This document shows, piece by piece, positions 18,757 through 27,626 of a stretch of 64,000 nt of DNA. The position numbers and the translations under genes are program-made. How positions within the stretch are numbered: position 1 is the stretch's first letter; every line of letters begins with the position of its first letter. The notes below the pieces were generated by a model. The model was not told the origin of the DNA. It saw only the letters and a program-made list of their open reading frames with translations, and ran no database searches. Source of the stretch: Hyphomicrobiales bacterium (GTDB lineage: Bacteria; Pseudomonadota; Alphaproteobacteria; Rhizobiales; Rhizobiaceae); contig UCMS01000001.1 in NCBI GenBank assembly GCA_900473805.1, forward strand, positions 1 to 64,000, in the 5' to 3' direction.

Positions 18757-19518
18757 ATGGGCCTGAACTTCAAGATGATCGCCGCGACCGCCGTGGCTCT
18801 CCTGCCGGCCCTGATGCCGCTTCCTGCCTCAGCCCTTGATGACGCTGAGAAAAAGGAAATGGGCGCCTTCATCAAGGAATATCTGATCGAGAATCCGGAG
18901 ATCATGCTGGAGGTGCAGGACGCGCTGCAGAAGAAGCAGGAGGCCGCGCGCAGCCAGCAGTCGGCCGCCGCCGTCTCGACCAACAAGGACACGATCTTCC
19001 AGTCCGGTCATGATCTTGCCATCGGCAATCCGAAAGGCGACGTGACCGTGGTCGAGTTCTTCGACTACAATTGCGGCTATTGCCGGCGCGCCCATCCCGA
19101 CATGGAGGCGGTGCTCGAGAAGGACAAGAACATCCGCTACGTGCTGAAGGAATTCCCGATCCTGGGGCCGGATTCGCTGGCCGCCCACAAAGTCTCGGAT
19201 GCCGTGCGCAAGCTCGCACCGGAGAAGTATGGCGACTTCTTCCGCGCCATGATGACCTCCGGTGAGCGCGCCGACGAGGCGAGCTCGATCGCAATCGCCG
19301 TAGGCCTCGGCGTCACCGAAGAGGCGATCCGCGCGAAGATGGCCGAAAGCCCGAACGAGGATTCCGTCCAGGAAACCTACGCACTCGCCACCAGCCTCGG
19401 CATCACCGGCACGCCGTCCTATGTGATCGGCAACGAGATGGTGCCGGGCGCCGTCGGCTCTGCCACGATCGAGGAGAAGGTCGGCAATGTGCGCTCGTGT
19501 GGCAAGGCCACCTGCTGA
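18757..19518 (+). CDS. DsbA-like periplasmic thiol:disulfide oxidoreductase
   Basis: 253-residue exported thioredoxin-fold protein. The signal peptide MGLNFKMIAATAVALLPALM ends at ASA-L. An N-terminal helical ScsC-like segment follows (AFIKEYLIENPEIMLEVQDA). The thioredoxin domain starts near VTVVEFFDYNCGYCRRAHPD with active site CGYC. The cis-proline loop is ITGTPSYVIGN. The C-terminus carries two further cysteines (RSCGKATC). The layout resembles the Com1/ScsC/DsbA-D group, which oxidise or isomerise disulfides in the periplasm. The frame opens slightly upstream but the signal peptide fixes the ATG at 18757. Confidence 0.9.
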   Translation: MGLNFKMIAATAVALLPALMPLPASALDDAEKKEMGAFIKEYLIENPEIMLEVQDALQKKQEAARSQQSAAAVSTNKDTIFQSGHDLAIGNPKGDVTVVEFFDYNCGYCRRAHPDMEAVLEKDKNIRYVLKEFPILGPDSLAAHKVSDAVRKLAPEKYGDFFRAMMTSGERADEASSIAIAVGLGVTEEAIRAKMAESPNEDSVQETYALATSLGITGTPSYVIGNEMVPGAVGSATIEEKVGNVRSCGKATC

Positions 19519-19656
19519 GGATCGAGCCGCTCAAATGCCCGCCGACTTAACCTTATCCCCGATTTCCGGGGATGGGGAACCGTGATCCGGCCTAAGGGCT
19601 TTCCCTACAAGGGCTCTCGGTCTATAGGAGGCGGTTGAAAGTCGACGGAAGCGTAG

Positions 19657-20097
19657 ATGAGCAAAACCATTTTCGTGCTGAACGGCCCCAATCTCAACAT
19701 GCTGGGCAAGCGGGAACCGGGGATTTATGGCGGCAAGACGCTCGCCGATGTCGAGGCCGATTGCCTGAAAGCGGGCGCGGAACTCGGACTGGACGTCGAT
19801 TTCCGCCAGTCCAACCACGAGGGCGACCTCGTGAGCTGGATACACGAGGCCGGCGAAAAGGCGGTCGGTGTGGCGATCAATGCCGGAGCCTATACCCACA
19901 CTTCCATCGCGCTTCATGATGCGATCAAGGCGGTATCGCCGCTTCCGGTGATCGAGGTGCATATCTCGAACGTGCATGCACGAGAAGAATTCCGCCACAA
20001 ATCGATGATAGCGCCCGCGTGCAAGGGCGTGATCTGCGGTTTTGGCCCGCAAAGCTACATCCTGGCGCTGCAGGCGCTGAAAACCATCACGCAATAA
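19657..20097 (+). CDS. aroQ: 3-dehydroquinate dehydratase, type II
   Basis: 146-residue type II dehydroquinase that converts 3-dehydroquinate to 3-dehydroshikimate in the shikimate pathway. All signatures are present: FVLNGPNLNMLGKREPGIYG at the N-terminus (flexible loop with catalytic Arg/Tyr), QSNHEGDLVSWIHEA, INAGAYTHTSIALHDA, and EVHISNVHAREEFRHKS with the catalytic His. It forms dodecamers in known homologues. It lies 22 bases before accB on the same strand, an arrangement common in rhizobia, so the three genes aroQ-accB-accC are probably one operon. Confidence 0.97.
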   Translation: MSKTIFVLNGPNLNMLGKREPGIYGGKTLADVEADCLKAGAELGLDVDFRQSNHEGDLVSWIHEAGEKAVGVAINAGAYTHTSIALHDAIKAVSPLPVIEVHISNVHAREEFRHKSMIAPACKGVICGFGPQSYILALQALKTITQ

Positions 20098-20119
20098 CAA
20101 GAATACAGGACATCCATCC

Positions 20120-20602
20120 ATGGCTGACAAGAAAACGGGTATCGACCAGGCGCTGATCCGCGATCTCGCAAACATCCTCAACGACACGGATCTGACCGAG
20201 ATCGAAGTGGAGCAGGACGACCTGCGCATCCGCGTTTCGCGCAACGGCACCCCGGTTGCCATGCCGATGCCGGCCTATAACTACCAGGCGCCTGCCGCTG
20301 CGGCTCCGGCTGCTGCTGCAGCACCTGCCGCTGTTGCCGCACCCGCTGCTCCTGCCGGCCGCGACCTCTCCAAGGCCGTGACCGCGCCGATGGTCGGCAC
20401 GGTCTACCTGTCGCCGGCGCCGGGCGCCCGTCCGTTCGTGGAAGTCGGCTCGACGGTCAAGGAAGGCCAGACGCTCTTGATCATCGAAGCCATGAAGACC
20501 ATGAACCAGATCCCCTCGCCCAAGTCCGGCAAGGTCGTCGAGATCATCATCGACGATGCAAGCCCGGTCGAATACGGCGAGCCTCTGGTCATCATCGAGT
20601 AA
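20120..20602 (+). CDS. accB: Acetyl-CoA carboxylase biotin carboxyl carrier protein
   Basis: 160-residue BCCP. The N-terminal interaction domain (about residues 1-50) is joined by an Ala/Pro-rich flexible linker (about 57-80) to the biotinyl domain. Biotin is attached to Lys126 in [16 protein letters not shown] shuttles carboxyl-biotin between AccC and AccAD in the first committed step of fatty-acid synthesis. The ATG follows ACAGGA, and accC starts 4 bases after the stop, so the two subunits are translated together. Confidence 0.97.
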   Translation: MADKKTGIDQALIRDLANILNDTDLTEIEVEQDDLRIRVSRNGTPVAMPMPAYNYQAPAAAAPAAAAAPAAVAAPAAPAGRDLSKAVTAPMVGTVYLSPAPGARPFVEVGSTVKEGQTLLIIEAMKTMNQIPSPKSGKVVEIIIDDASPVEYGEPLVIIE

Positions 20603-20606
20603 GCCG

Positions 20607-21959
20607 ATGAGCGGTATCTCGAAGATCCTCATCGCCAACCGTGGCGAAATCGCTCTGCGCGTCCTGCGCGCCTGCAAGGAGCTCGGCATTGCGACCGTGG
20701 CCGTCCATTCGACAGCCGACGCCAACGCCATGCATGTGCGCCTTGCCGACGAAAGCGTGTGCATCGGCCCGCCGCCGTCGCGCGACAGCTACCTCAACAT
20801 CCACCAGATCGTCGCGGCCTGCGAGATCACCGGTGCGGACGCAGTCCATCCGGGCTACGGCTTTCTCTCTGAGAACGCCAAGTTCGCCGATATCCTCGAC
20901 GCCCATGGCATCACCTTCATCGGACCGACGGCAGAGCATATCCGCCTGATGGGCGACAAGATCACGGCGAAGAAGACCGCGGTCGAACTCGGCATCCCCG
21001 TCGTTCCGGGCTCGGACGGCGAAGTGAAGCCGGAAAACGCGCTGGAAATCGCCCGGCAGATCGGCTTCCCGGTTCTGATCAAGGCGACCGCCGGCGGCGG
21101 TGGCCGCGGCATGAAGGTGGCCAAGACCGAAGCCGAGCTCGAAGAGGCCGTTTCGACCGCCCGTTCCGAAGCGCTTGCCGCCTTCGGCAACGACGCCGTC
21201 TACATGGAAAAGTATCTCGGCAAGCCGCGCCATATCGAGGTGCAGGTGGTCGGCGACGGTGCGGGCAACGCCATCCATCTCGGCGAACGCGACTGCTCTT
21301 TGCAGCGTCGCCACCAGAAGGTCTGGGAAGAGGCCAACTCCCCTGCCCTCAATGTCGAGCAGCGCATGAAGATCGGCCAGATCTGCGCCGACGCCATGAA
21401 GAAGATGAAGTACCGGGGCGCCGGCACGATCGAATTCCTCTACGAAAACGGCGAGTTCTATTTCATCGAAATGAACACCCGCCTGCAGGTGGAGCATCCG
21501 ATCACCGAAGCCATCACCGGCATCGACCTCGTGCATGAGCAGATCCGCGTCGCGTCTGGCGCCGGCCTCTCAGTCACGCAGGACGAGATCGTCTTTTCCG
21601 GTCATGCCATCGAATGCCGCATCAATGCCGAGGATCCGCGCACCTTCGTGCCGTCGCCCGGCACGATCACGCATTTCCATGCGCCGGGCGGTCTGGGCGT
21701 TCGCGTCGATTCCGGCGCCTATGCCGGCTACAAGATCCCGCCTTACTATGACAGCCTGATCGGCAAGCTGATCGTGCATGGACGCACCCGCGTCGAATGC
21801 ATGATGAGGCTCCGCCGCGTGCTCGACGAATTCGTCGTCGACGGCATCAAGACGACGCTGCCGCTCTTCCAGGATCTCGTGTCCAACCAGGACATCGCCA
21901 ATGGCGACTACGACATCCACTGGCTGGAAAAATACCTGGCCGAAACCTCGGCCAGCTGA
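20607..21959 (+). CDS. accC: Acetyl-CoA carboxylase biotin carboxylase subunit
   Basis: 450-residue ATP-grasp enzyme that carboxylates biotin on AccB using ATP and bicarbonate. It begins [20 protein letters not shown], has the glycine-rich ATP lid [13 protein letters not shown], the metal/ATP site [14 protein letters not shown], and the C-terminal [12 protein letters not shown]. The frame extends upstream into accB, but MSGISKIL at 20607, four bases after accB, is the standard start. Full length and intact catalytic motifs. Confidence 0.98.
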   Translation: MSGISKILIANRGEIALRVLRACKELGIATVAVHSTADANAMHVRLADESVCIGPPPSRDSYLNIHQIVAACEITGADAVHPGYGFLSENAKFADILDAHGITFIGPTAEHIRLMGDKITAKKTAVELGIPVVPGSDGEVKPENALEIARQIGFPVLIKATAGGGGRGMKVAKTEAELEEAVSTARSEALAAFGNDAVYMEKYLGKPRHIEVQVVGDGAGNAIHLGERDCSLQRRHQKVWEEANSPALNVEQRMKIGQICADAMKKMKYRGAGTIEFLYENGEFYFIEMNTRLQVEHPITEAITGIDLVHEQIRVASGAGLSVTQDEIVFSGHAIECRINAEDPRTFVPSPGTITHFHAPGGLGVRVDSGAYAGYKIPPYYDSLIGKLIVHGRTRVECMMRLRRVLDEFVVDGIKTTLPLFQDLVSNQDIANGDYDIHWLEKYLAETSAS

Positions 21960-21963
21960 CGAT

Positions 21964-22578
21964 ATGGCAGGGCGACGCAGCAGGGACCAAAGCATTACGC
22001 CGGAACTCCTGCTGCGCGCCTATTCCATCGGGCTTTTCCCGATGTCAGATTCAGCCGACGACCCCGAACTGTTCTGGGTCGAGCCGGAGATCCGGGGGAT
22101 CATCCCCCTCGACGAATTCCACGTCTCCGCGAGCCTTTCAAAGGCGATCCGCAAACGCCCCTTCGACATCCGCTTCGACACCGCCTTCGACGCCGTGGTC
22201 GACAAATGCGCCGAAGCCGCCCCCGACCGACCCAGCACCTGGATCAACCAGACCATTCGCGAGCTCTATGGCGCGCTGCACCGCCTCGGCCACGCCCACA
22301 GCGTCGAGGCATGGGAGGGCGAGGAGCTGGTCGGGGGTCTCTACGGAGTGTCTCTGGGCTCGGCGTTTTTTGGCGAGAGCATGTTTTCCCGGCGCACGAA
22401 TGCGTCGAAGATCTGTCTCGTCTATCTGGTGGAGCGGTTGAGGGAACGCGGGTTTACGCTCTTGGACACGCAGTTCACCACCGAGCATCTGAAGACGTTC
22501 GGGGCGGTGGATATTCCGAAGGCGGCGTATGGGGTGTTGCTGGAGCGGGCGATGGAGGGGGATACGGTGAGGTTTTAG
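21964..22578 (+). CDS. aat: Leucyl/phenylalanyl-tRNA--protein transferase
   Basis: 204-residue GNAT-like transferase that adds Leu or Phe from tRNA to the N-terminus of proteins beginning with Arg or Lys, marking them for ClpS/ClpAP in the N-end rule. Signatures: [49 protein letters not shown] and the C-terminal [16 protein letters not shown]. It begins 4 bases after accC. The accBC-aat order is typical of rhizobia. An accessory patch begins immediately downstream of this gene. Confidence 0.96.
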   Translation: MAGRRSRDQSITPELLLRAYSIGLFPMSDSADDPELFWVEPEIRGIIPLDEFHVSASLSKAIRKRPFDIRFDTAFDAVVDKCAEAAPDRPSTWINQTIRELYGALHRLGHAHSVEAWEGEELVGGLYGVSLGSAFFGESMFSRRTNASKICLVYLVERLRERGFTLLDTQFTTEHLKTFGAVDIPKAAYGVLLERAMEGDTVRF

Positions 22579-22899
22579 AGGGGTGGATTTTTTTGCTTCG
22601 TTCCGACACTCGCCCTGAGACGTTCTGCGTTCCACAAGTATACACCTCAGCAAATCGAGAATATGGTCTTAGTTGCGAGAAATAATTTATTCTGGAGGTC
22701 TCCTGCCTGTGCATCGGGGTTAATCGCTCAACAGCTACCGCCAATCGGGTATCCCGACGTTCAGTCTGGCCAATTTTCTCGCGAGTTGTAGTGCACTTTT
22801 CAACTGGCCGAGTGGCGGTCGCTGCACTTGAACCGGAACGATGAGCAAAAAAAGCACATATCCAAGAGTGAGCTGACCGATTTGGGCTTGGGAGAGAAG
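22579..22899. other. A+T-richer intergenic region after aat
   Basis: About 320 bases with no recognised gene. Composition becomes A+T-richer than in aat, with runs such as TTTTTT and AATAATTTATT, marking the left edge of an accessory segment. A TTG at 22828 could extend the next gene by 24 residues but has no Shine-Dalgarno. Confidence 0.5.
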
Positions 22900-23838
22900 A
22901 TGCGAGTGAGTCTTGCGAGCACTTCGTTTGCGTTTCGCAGATGGGCGGCCCGCCTCGGATTCAGATATCGGCGAGACAGGTACTTCCGGAAGCGACATCC
23001 CGTTTTGTGGCTGACGCCCGGCCAGCTACTGGAAATGGATCTTGAGCACTACGAAGCGGAGAATGAAGAACATTCACTGTCGGTCTCAACTTTGGAAAAG
23101 CTTCGGACTTACAGGGACGCTATCGAGGATAAAATGAAACGAGCTAGGCAGATCAATCTGCTGATGTTCGTCGCATTGGTTTCGAATTACTTCGCGATCG
23201 ACAGCGATTTAACATTCGCTTTTGGAATCAAAGCGAAGTTTTCCGGGTTTCGCGAAGTGTTCTTAGTCACCCTCAGCTTCATCGGCGTCTACGTTATCAT
23301 CCTGGAAAACAACATTTACATTCTAAATTCATACATGAAATTCATCATTGGGCGTCTACCTGACGAAGTGCGCCAGATGCATATCGCAGCTCATTTTTTC
23401 TCGGAGAACATGAGACGATACATGCCGATAAATCTCCCGCGGATCTCACAAACCCCTCTCAATTCGAACCTGAGCATGATTCCGTTCCTTTTCGGCCTGT
23501 TCTTGCTGGTCGCGGCAGCGGTCATTTACGGCGGGATGTATTTTCTCATTGCAAGCGATATCTGGAAGAACGGCGCTCTTGAGATCTGGAGCAAGGTTAG
23601 CGTGGCGGTGGCGGTGACAAATTCAGTCCTTGGCATCCTCTATGTACTGACCACCAGAGTGCCATTGCCCTACCGGGATTTTCGTAAGCTCGACGACATC
23701 GAATTCATGAAGGCCTTCGCTCCCTCCCAACTGCAGAAGCTGTATGAGGAGACGCACTCGGACTTGGTTGCCGATTTTAACCAGATGGTTGAGAAGGGAT
23801 ACATAGATGCCGACGAGGACATATACGGGAAGCTTTAA
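22900..23838 (+). CDS. Hypothetical membrane protein, four predicted transmembrane helices
   Basis: 312-residue product, not recognised. A basic N-terminal region (RRWAARLGFRYRRDRYFRKR) precedes an acidic segment. Two membrane helices follow (INLLMFVALVSNYFAI and VFLVTLSFIGVYVIILE), separated by a short loop. After a soluble stretch of about 50 residues come two more (MIPFLFGLFLLVAAAVIYGG and VAVAVTNSVLGILYVLTT), then a charged C-terminal tail of about 60 residues ending DADEDIYGKL. Codon use is clearly A+T-richer than in accC or aat, suggesting transfer. The start at ATG 22900 has GGGAGA upstream; TTG 22828 is the alternative. No partner gene lies next to it on the same strand. Probably an inner-membrane protein of unknown role. 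Confidence 0.7.
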   Translation: MRVSLASTSFAFRRWAARLGFRYRRDRYFRKRHPVLWLTPGQLLEMDLEHYEAENEEHSLSVSTLEKLRTYRDAIEDKMKRARQINLLMFVALVSNYFAIDSDLTFAFGIKAKFSGFREVFLVTLSFIGVYVIILENNIYILNSYMKFIIGRLPDEVRQMHIAAHFFSENMRRYMPINLPRISQTPLNSNLSMIPFLFGLFLLVAAAVIYGGMYFLIASDIWKNGALEIWSKVSVAVAVTNSVLGILYVLTTRVPLPYRDFRKLDDIEFMKAFAPSQLQKLYEETHSDLVADFNQMVEKGYIDADEDIYGKL

Positions 23839-23900
23839 TTTCTAAATACTCACATGTGGCCGCAGCCGGCTGGGTTGATCGTTACAACAAGCGGCCCTTA

Positions 23901-25385
23901 CTACCCCCGCACCTTCCGCCGCAACGGCCGCTTCAACCGCCCCCGAAACAGCCCGCGCTTCTCGATCGGCTCGAACACCGCGTCAGACCCCTCGGGGTCC
24001 AGGATCTCGTGGTCGGCGAGCCATTTTTCCAGGTCGGAGATTTCGGGCGTCTCGTAGGGCCTGAGCGTGGCGCTGCCCGCCTCGGTATTTTGCGCGCGCA
24101 TCCTCTCGATGGCTGCGATCAGCGAGCCGCTTTCTCGGATCGCCTGATCGACCGCGTCCGGCGTGGCGCTCAGATGTTCGGCCAGGAGGTCGTTGCGGAA
24201 GCGCGTGATCTTGCGCGAAAGCTCTTCCGAGCCTCCCGCCTCCAGCGCGACGTCGCATTCCTGGTCGAAGCGCATGGAGCGGTTGTTGATGTTGGACGAG
24301 CCGACGCGAAGATACTGGTCATCTGTGATCATCAGCTTGGCATGCACGTAGATCGGCTGCCCCTTGGCGGTGACGGGGTGATAGATTCGGAAGCGGCCGT
24401 AGGTGTCGTGGCGGCGCAGCGATTCGGCGAGGCGGGCGCGGGCCGTGTCCATGGCGATCTGGCCCAGCCAGTTGTCCGAGGTCGTCGGATTGATCAGGAC
24501 GAATTCCGGTCCATCCGGCTCGGCCAGTCGACGGGCGATTGCCTGGGCGATGGCGCGGGAGGCAAAATACTGGCTCTCGGCATAGACCACCCGTCGGGCG
24601 GAATGGATCATGTCGAGATAAAGCTTTTCGATCTCGGTGACGGCGCTCTCCTCTTGATAGGAAGGGCTCGTGCGGGCAATCGCGAGGTCGACCGGACCGA
24701 AGGAGAAGTTGGGGGCGCGTTCCGGCGCGGGGGCCACGTTCGTCACGAGCGGCACCGGCTTACCGCCGGCGCGGGTCCAGCGGTGGCGGCAGAGTTCGCC
24801 CAGTGCGCGGGCGGCGGGACCTGTGAAGCGGCTCGATATGTCGTGCCAGGGTCCATAGGGCTTGCCGTTGGGGCGGCGGCGGTCGGGGTCGTCGTCGAGA
24901 TGCTGGCGGGTATCCCAGCGATCGAGCGTCACGTCGATGCCGCCGCAATAGGCAACCGTGTCGTCGATCACCAGCATCTTCTGGTGATGCGAACTGCCGA
25001 GCGGATGTTTGTCGTCCAGGCGGACGGAAATCTGGCGGTTCCATTTCCAGCGCAGAAGGTAAGGAAGGTTCGAGGGTCTTGCCCAGCTGGCAAGCGGCGC
25101 CGGGCTCCAGAGCAGGATGCGGATTTTAAGACCCGGTGTGCGGCGGGCCAGCCAGAGGAGGAAGTCGCCGACGCGGCGCGGGGCGCCGTCATCCACCCGG
25201 GGGTGACCGAGCGTGATGGAGGCATCGAAATCCCAGCCGACAAAGAAGATCGTGCGTTTGGCCGCCATCATCGCGGCGCGGATCGAGGTGAAATAATCGT
25301 TTGCATCGATGAGGATCGAGAATTCGTCCGCCCTTTCGGTCCGCCAACAGTTCTCGGAAGGCGAGAAAATCGTTTGAAGCGCCAT
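23901..25385 (-). CDS. Phospholipase D-like / cardiolipin synthase family protein
   Basis: 494-residue PLD-superfamily enzyme with two HKD motifs: HHQKMLVIDD in the first half and HAKLMITDD followed by RVGSSNINNRSM in the second. Two HKD motifs in one chain form one active site using a phospho-histidine intermediate. No signal peptide is visible and the N-terminus (FSPSENCWRTERADEFSILI) resembles cytosolic PLD proteins of rhizobia. It could hydrolyse phospholipids or transfer phosphatidyl groups; cardiolipin synthases usually have membrane helices, which are absent here. It is convergent with the unknown membrane-protein gene; VOC and 79-residue protein genes lie upstream on the same strand. 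Confidence 0.85.
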   Translation of the reverse strand: MALQTIFSPSENCWRTERADEFSILIDANDYFTSIRAAMMAAKRTIFFVGWDFDASITLGHPRVDDGAPRRVGDFLLWLARRTPGLKIRILLWSPAPLASWARPSNLPYLLRWKWNRQISVRLDDKHPLGSSHHQKMLVIDDTVAYCGGIDVTLDRWDTRQHLDDDPDRRRPNGKPYGPWHDISSRFTGPAARALGELCRHRWTRAGGKPVPLVTNVAPAPERAPNFSFGPVDLAIARTSPSYQEESAVTEIEKLYLDMIHSARRVVYAESQYFASRAIAQAIARRLAEPDGPEFVLINPTTSDNWLGQIAMDTARARLAESLRRHDTYGRFRIYHPVTAKGQPIYVHAKLMITDDQYLRVGSSNINNRSMRFDQECDVALEAGGSEELSRKITRFRNDLLAEHLSATPDAVDQAIRESGSLIAAIERMRAQNTEAGSATLRPYETPEISDLEKWLADHEILDPEGSDAVFEPIEKRGLFRGRLKRPLRRKVRG

Positions 25386-25587
25386 CAATTACTCCAGCCA
25401 CCGGGTCGCCGAGATCAGCTCGTGCGCGCGGCCTTGCGTCCAGTCTCCGCGATCGCAGCGTCGCACCGGCCTACAACGCGCAACGGCGCCTTAAGGCACA
25501 AGGAAATTCGAGGAAGGCTCAAAAAAATATTCGGGTAGAGCGATTTATCCGATCGATCGGGGCCGCCCATGAAAGGGGTGGTTTTGC

Positions 25588-26067
25588 TCACCCTCGCCGT
25601 GCGGCCTCGATCCTGGCGACATCGATCTTGCCCATCTCCATCATCGCGTCGAAGGCGCGCTTCGCCTCCGCACCACCGGCCGCGAGCGCCTCCGTCAGCA
25701 CGCGCGGGGTGATCTGCCAGTTGATGCCCCATCTGTCCTTGCACCAGCCGCAGGCGCTTGCCCGTCCGCCATTGCCGACGATGGCGTTCCAGTAGCGGTC
25801 GGTTTCCTCCTGGTCGTCGGTTGCGATCTGGAAGGAGAAGGCTTCGGAATGTTTGAAGGCGGGACCGCCGTTCAGTCCCAGGCAGGGAATGCCCGCGACG
25901 GTGAAGTCGACGGTCAAGACATCGCCCGCCTTGCCGGAGGGGTAATCGGAGGGCGCGCGGTGGACGGATTTGACTTCGCTATCGGGGAAGACCGTCGCGT
26001 AGAAGCGGGCGGCGTCCTCCGCGTCGCGGTCATACCAGAGGCAGATGGTGTTTTTGGGGGTGGGCAT
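25588..26067 (-). CDS. VOC-fold protein, PhnB / 3-demethylubiquinone methyltransferase-like domain
   Basis: 159-residue vicinal-oxygen-chelate protein. The opening MPTPKNTICLWYDRDAEDAA plus FYATVFPDSEV is the PhnB-like first beta-alpha-beta unit. GIPCLGLNGGPAFKHSEAFS and CGWCKDRWGINWQITP are conserved blocks of the same family. Members have varied or unknown activities, so no reaction is claimed. The start at 26067 has GGAGGAG correctly spaced; the frame extends upstream but without family similarity. RIME-like repeats lie upstream. Confidence 0.8.
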   Translation of the reverse strand: MPTPKNTICLWYDRDAEDAARFYATVFPDSEVKSVHRAPSDYPSGKAGDVLTVDFTVAGIPCLGLNGGPAFKHSEAFSFQIATDDQEETDRYWNAIVGNGGRASACGWCKDRWGINWQITPRVLTEALAAGGAEAKRAFDAMMEMGKIDVARIEAARRG

Positions 26068-26158
26068 GGGTTCTCCTCCCAGAGATGCCGATCGGGGGCA
26101 TTGCACGCCTGTGTGGGGGATGCGTCAAGGGGAAACGGAAGACCACGGGTTGGGGAAG

Positions 26159-26203
26159 TCCCCTCTGGCCTGCCGGCCATCTCCCCCACAAGGGGGGAGA
26201 AGA
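26159..26203. repeat. RIME-like palindromic repeat, copy A
   Basis: Contains two dyads, GCCTGCCGGCC and CTCCCCCacaAGGGGGGAG, in the order CTGGCCTGCCGGCCATCTCC then the G/C palindrome. A near copy (copy C) lies about 510 bases downstream. The form fits the rhizobial intergenic mosaic elements (RIME) known from Rhizobium and Sinorhizobium; identity with a named RIME class is from memory. Confidence 0.65.
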
Positions 26204-26305
26204 TATGGGGCCGGCGTCTCGCGCCGCCGAAAAAGATGTTGGTTTGTGACTGCACACGATGCCGCCGTCGGACGATCATTACGCGGGGACAAGCATAGGC
26301 CAGTT

Positions 26306-26343
26306 AAGCCCTCCCCCTTGTGGGGAGGGTGTGGGAGGGGCTT
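26306..26343. repeat. RIME-like palindromic repeat, copy B (second module)
   Basis: Inverted repeat with AAGCCCTCCC at one end and GGGAGGGGCTT at the other, enclosing CCTTGTGGGGAGGGTGT. Differs from copies A and C and looks like the other half of a mosaic element. It ends 11 bases from the stop of the 79-residue protein gene. Confidence 0.6.
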
Positions 26344-26354
26344 TCGCCGGCGCT

Positions 26355-26594
26355 TCAGTTTACCGTCAGATCCGCCGTCTCGCCGAAGGCGATGATCAGT
26401 CGGGGGCTGGTCATGTCGCCGCTCTCTTCGTCGACCTGGATCCGATAGGCGGCGACGCCGAGGTGGCGGGCGGACATGGCAGAGGCGATCTTCTCGGCAG
26501 AGGCGGCGCTGGAGGCCTGGCGCATCTCACCGGGGACGATGCCGCTGCGGTTCTTCTTGAAGGGAAGGACAATGAATTTTTCGGCGAGCGACAT
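26355..26594 (-). CDS. Small conserved-looking hypothetical protein (79 aa)
   Basis: 79-residue soluble protein beginning MSLAEKFIVLPFKKNRSG, then EMRQASSAASAEKIASAMSA and VDEESGDMTSPRLIIAFGE. No domain is recognised. The start at 26594 has CAGGAG upstream. The single alpha-beta pattern suggests a compact fold. RIME-like repeats flank it on both sides, so it is probably a monocistronic unit within the accessory patch. Confidence 0.65.
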   Translation of the reverse strand: MSLAEKFIVLPFKKNRSGIVPGEMRQASSAASAEKIASAMSARHLGVAAYRIQVDEESGDMTSPRLIIAFGETADLTVN

Positions 26595-26670
26595 GGCGAG
26601 AACTCCTGTTTGTTCTCTCAATGTTCTCATTTGCGAAGGATGTCAATGGAGAAGCATGGGAGGGCGTGGA

Positions 26671-26716
26671 TCCCCCCTCTGCCCTGCCGGGCATCTCTCC
26701 CACACGGGGGGAGAGC
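26671..26716. repeat. RIME-like palindromic repeat, copy C
   Basis: Same arrangement as copy A: CTGCCCTGCCGGGCATCTCT followed by CTCCCacacGGGGGGAGAG. Ends 11 bases from the stop of the DUF2155 gene. Copies A and C are direct repeats differing at scattered positions, mostly compensated within stems. Confidence 0.65.
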
Positions 26717-26727
26717 AGTTCACGGCC

Positions 26728-27516
26728 TCAGTAGAGGCCGACGCCGCCGGGTGGGGTCGGCGGGGGTGCGAGCGGCTGCGGCTGGCCCTGAGAGTAAGGG
26801 TCTCCTCCTTGAAGGGCCGGATCACCATCGACCGGATAACCATCCGGCGGCGGCAGCGCACCGCCATAGGTTTCATCCGGCACCTGCTGCGGCGCGTCGA
26901 GCGGCGGGACCGTGCCTGGCGCAGGCTGGGCCGGGGCGATGTCGCTCAGCGGCGCCGTGTTCGGATCGGTCGCGGGCACGGCGTTGGGATCGCTGGCCGC
27001 GGGAGCATTCGGATCGGCGGTCGTGGTTGCGGCTGGCGCTGCGGTCGGAGCAGCATCCGGCTTGGCCGGTTCGGGTGCAAGCTTTGCGGCAGCTTCCACG
27101 CCGGGCGGGGCCGGCACATCGGACTTCACCTTGCAGCCCGTCAGCCAGACGTCATAGATCGGATGTTCAACGGCATTCAGCGCCGGGCTGTCAGCAAACA
27201 TCCAGCCAGAGAAGATGCGGCGGATCTTGCGGTCGAGCGTGATCTCGTCGACCTCGATGAAGGCATCGATCTTCTGTGCTTCCGCCTCGTCGCGCGAATA
27301 GCAGACCTTGGGCGTCACCTGGAGGGCGCCGAACTGGACCGTTTCGTTGACATAGACATCGAAGGTGGTGATGCGGCCGGTGATCTTATCGATGCCGGCG
27401 AATTCGGCGACGGGGTTTTCGAGACGGGCGGCATCGGCCTTGCCGGCAAGGCCAAGGGAAGCCACGGCAGCAAGCCCGACAACCGGAATGGCCCATGCCC
27501 ATGCACTCAACTTCAT
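26728..27516 (-). CDS. DUF2155 domain-containing secreted protein
   Basis: 262-residue exported protein. The signal peptide (core AIPVVGLAAVASLGLAG, cleavage near ADA-A) is followed by a DUF2155 domain of about 110 residues: LENPVAEFAGIDKITGRITT, then CYSRDEAEAQ and RIFSGWMFADSPALNAVEHP, with two cysteines likely paired. The C-terminal half is Pro/Ala/Asp-rich and probably disordered. DUF2155 has no known function but is widely conserved in Alphaproteobacteria next to an NDUFA12-like gene, as here. The start was set at MKLSAW, where the signal peptide begins. Confidence 0.85.
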   Translation of the reverse strand: MKLSAWAWAIPVVGLAAVASLGLAGKADAARLENPVAEFAGIDKITGRITTFDVYVNETVQFGALQVTPKVCYSRDEAEAQKIDAFIEVDEITLDRKIRRIFSGWMFADSPALNAVEHPIYDVWLTGCKVKSDVPAPPGVEAAAKLAPEPAKPDAAPTAAPAATTTADPNAPAASDPNAVPATDPNTAPLSDIAPAQPAPGTVPPLDAPQQVPDETYGGALPPPDGYPVDGDPALQGGDPYSQGQPQPLAPPPTPPGGVGLY

Positions 27517-27626
27517 CGTCCCGCTCGCTTTCGTGGTGGACCCACCTGGCCCCATAATCCGGGGGCCAGATACAAGAAGGGCCCCGTTACAGAGGCCCTA
27601 ATGCCGGATTATGGCCAAATCGGGTA

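Noticed and set aside
19556-19572. Dyad TCCCCG-atttc-CGGGGA between the DsbA-like gene and aroQ
   Set aside because: No T-run on either strand and a short stem; not enough to call a terminator or operator.
23856-25538. 560-codon plus-strand frame opposite the PLD-like gene
   Set aside because: The minus strand has both HKD motifs; the plus-strand frame looks compositionally like a reverse translation artefact.
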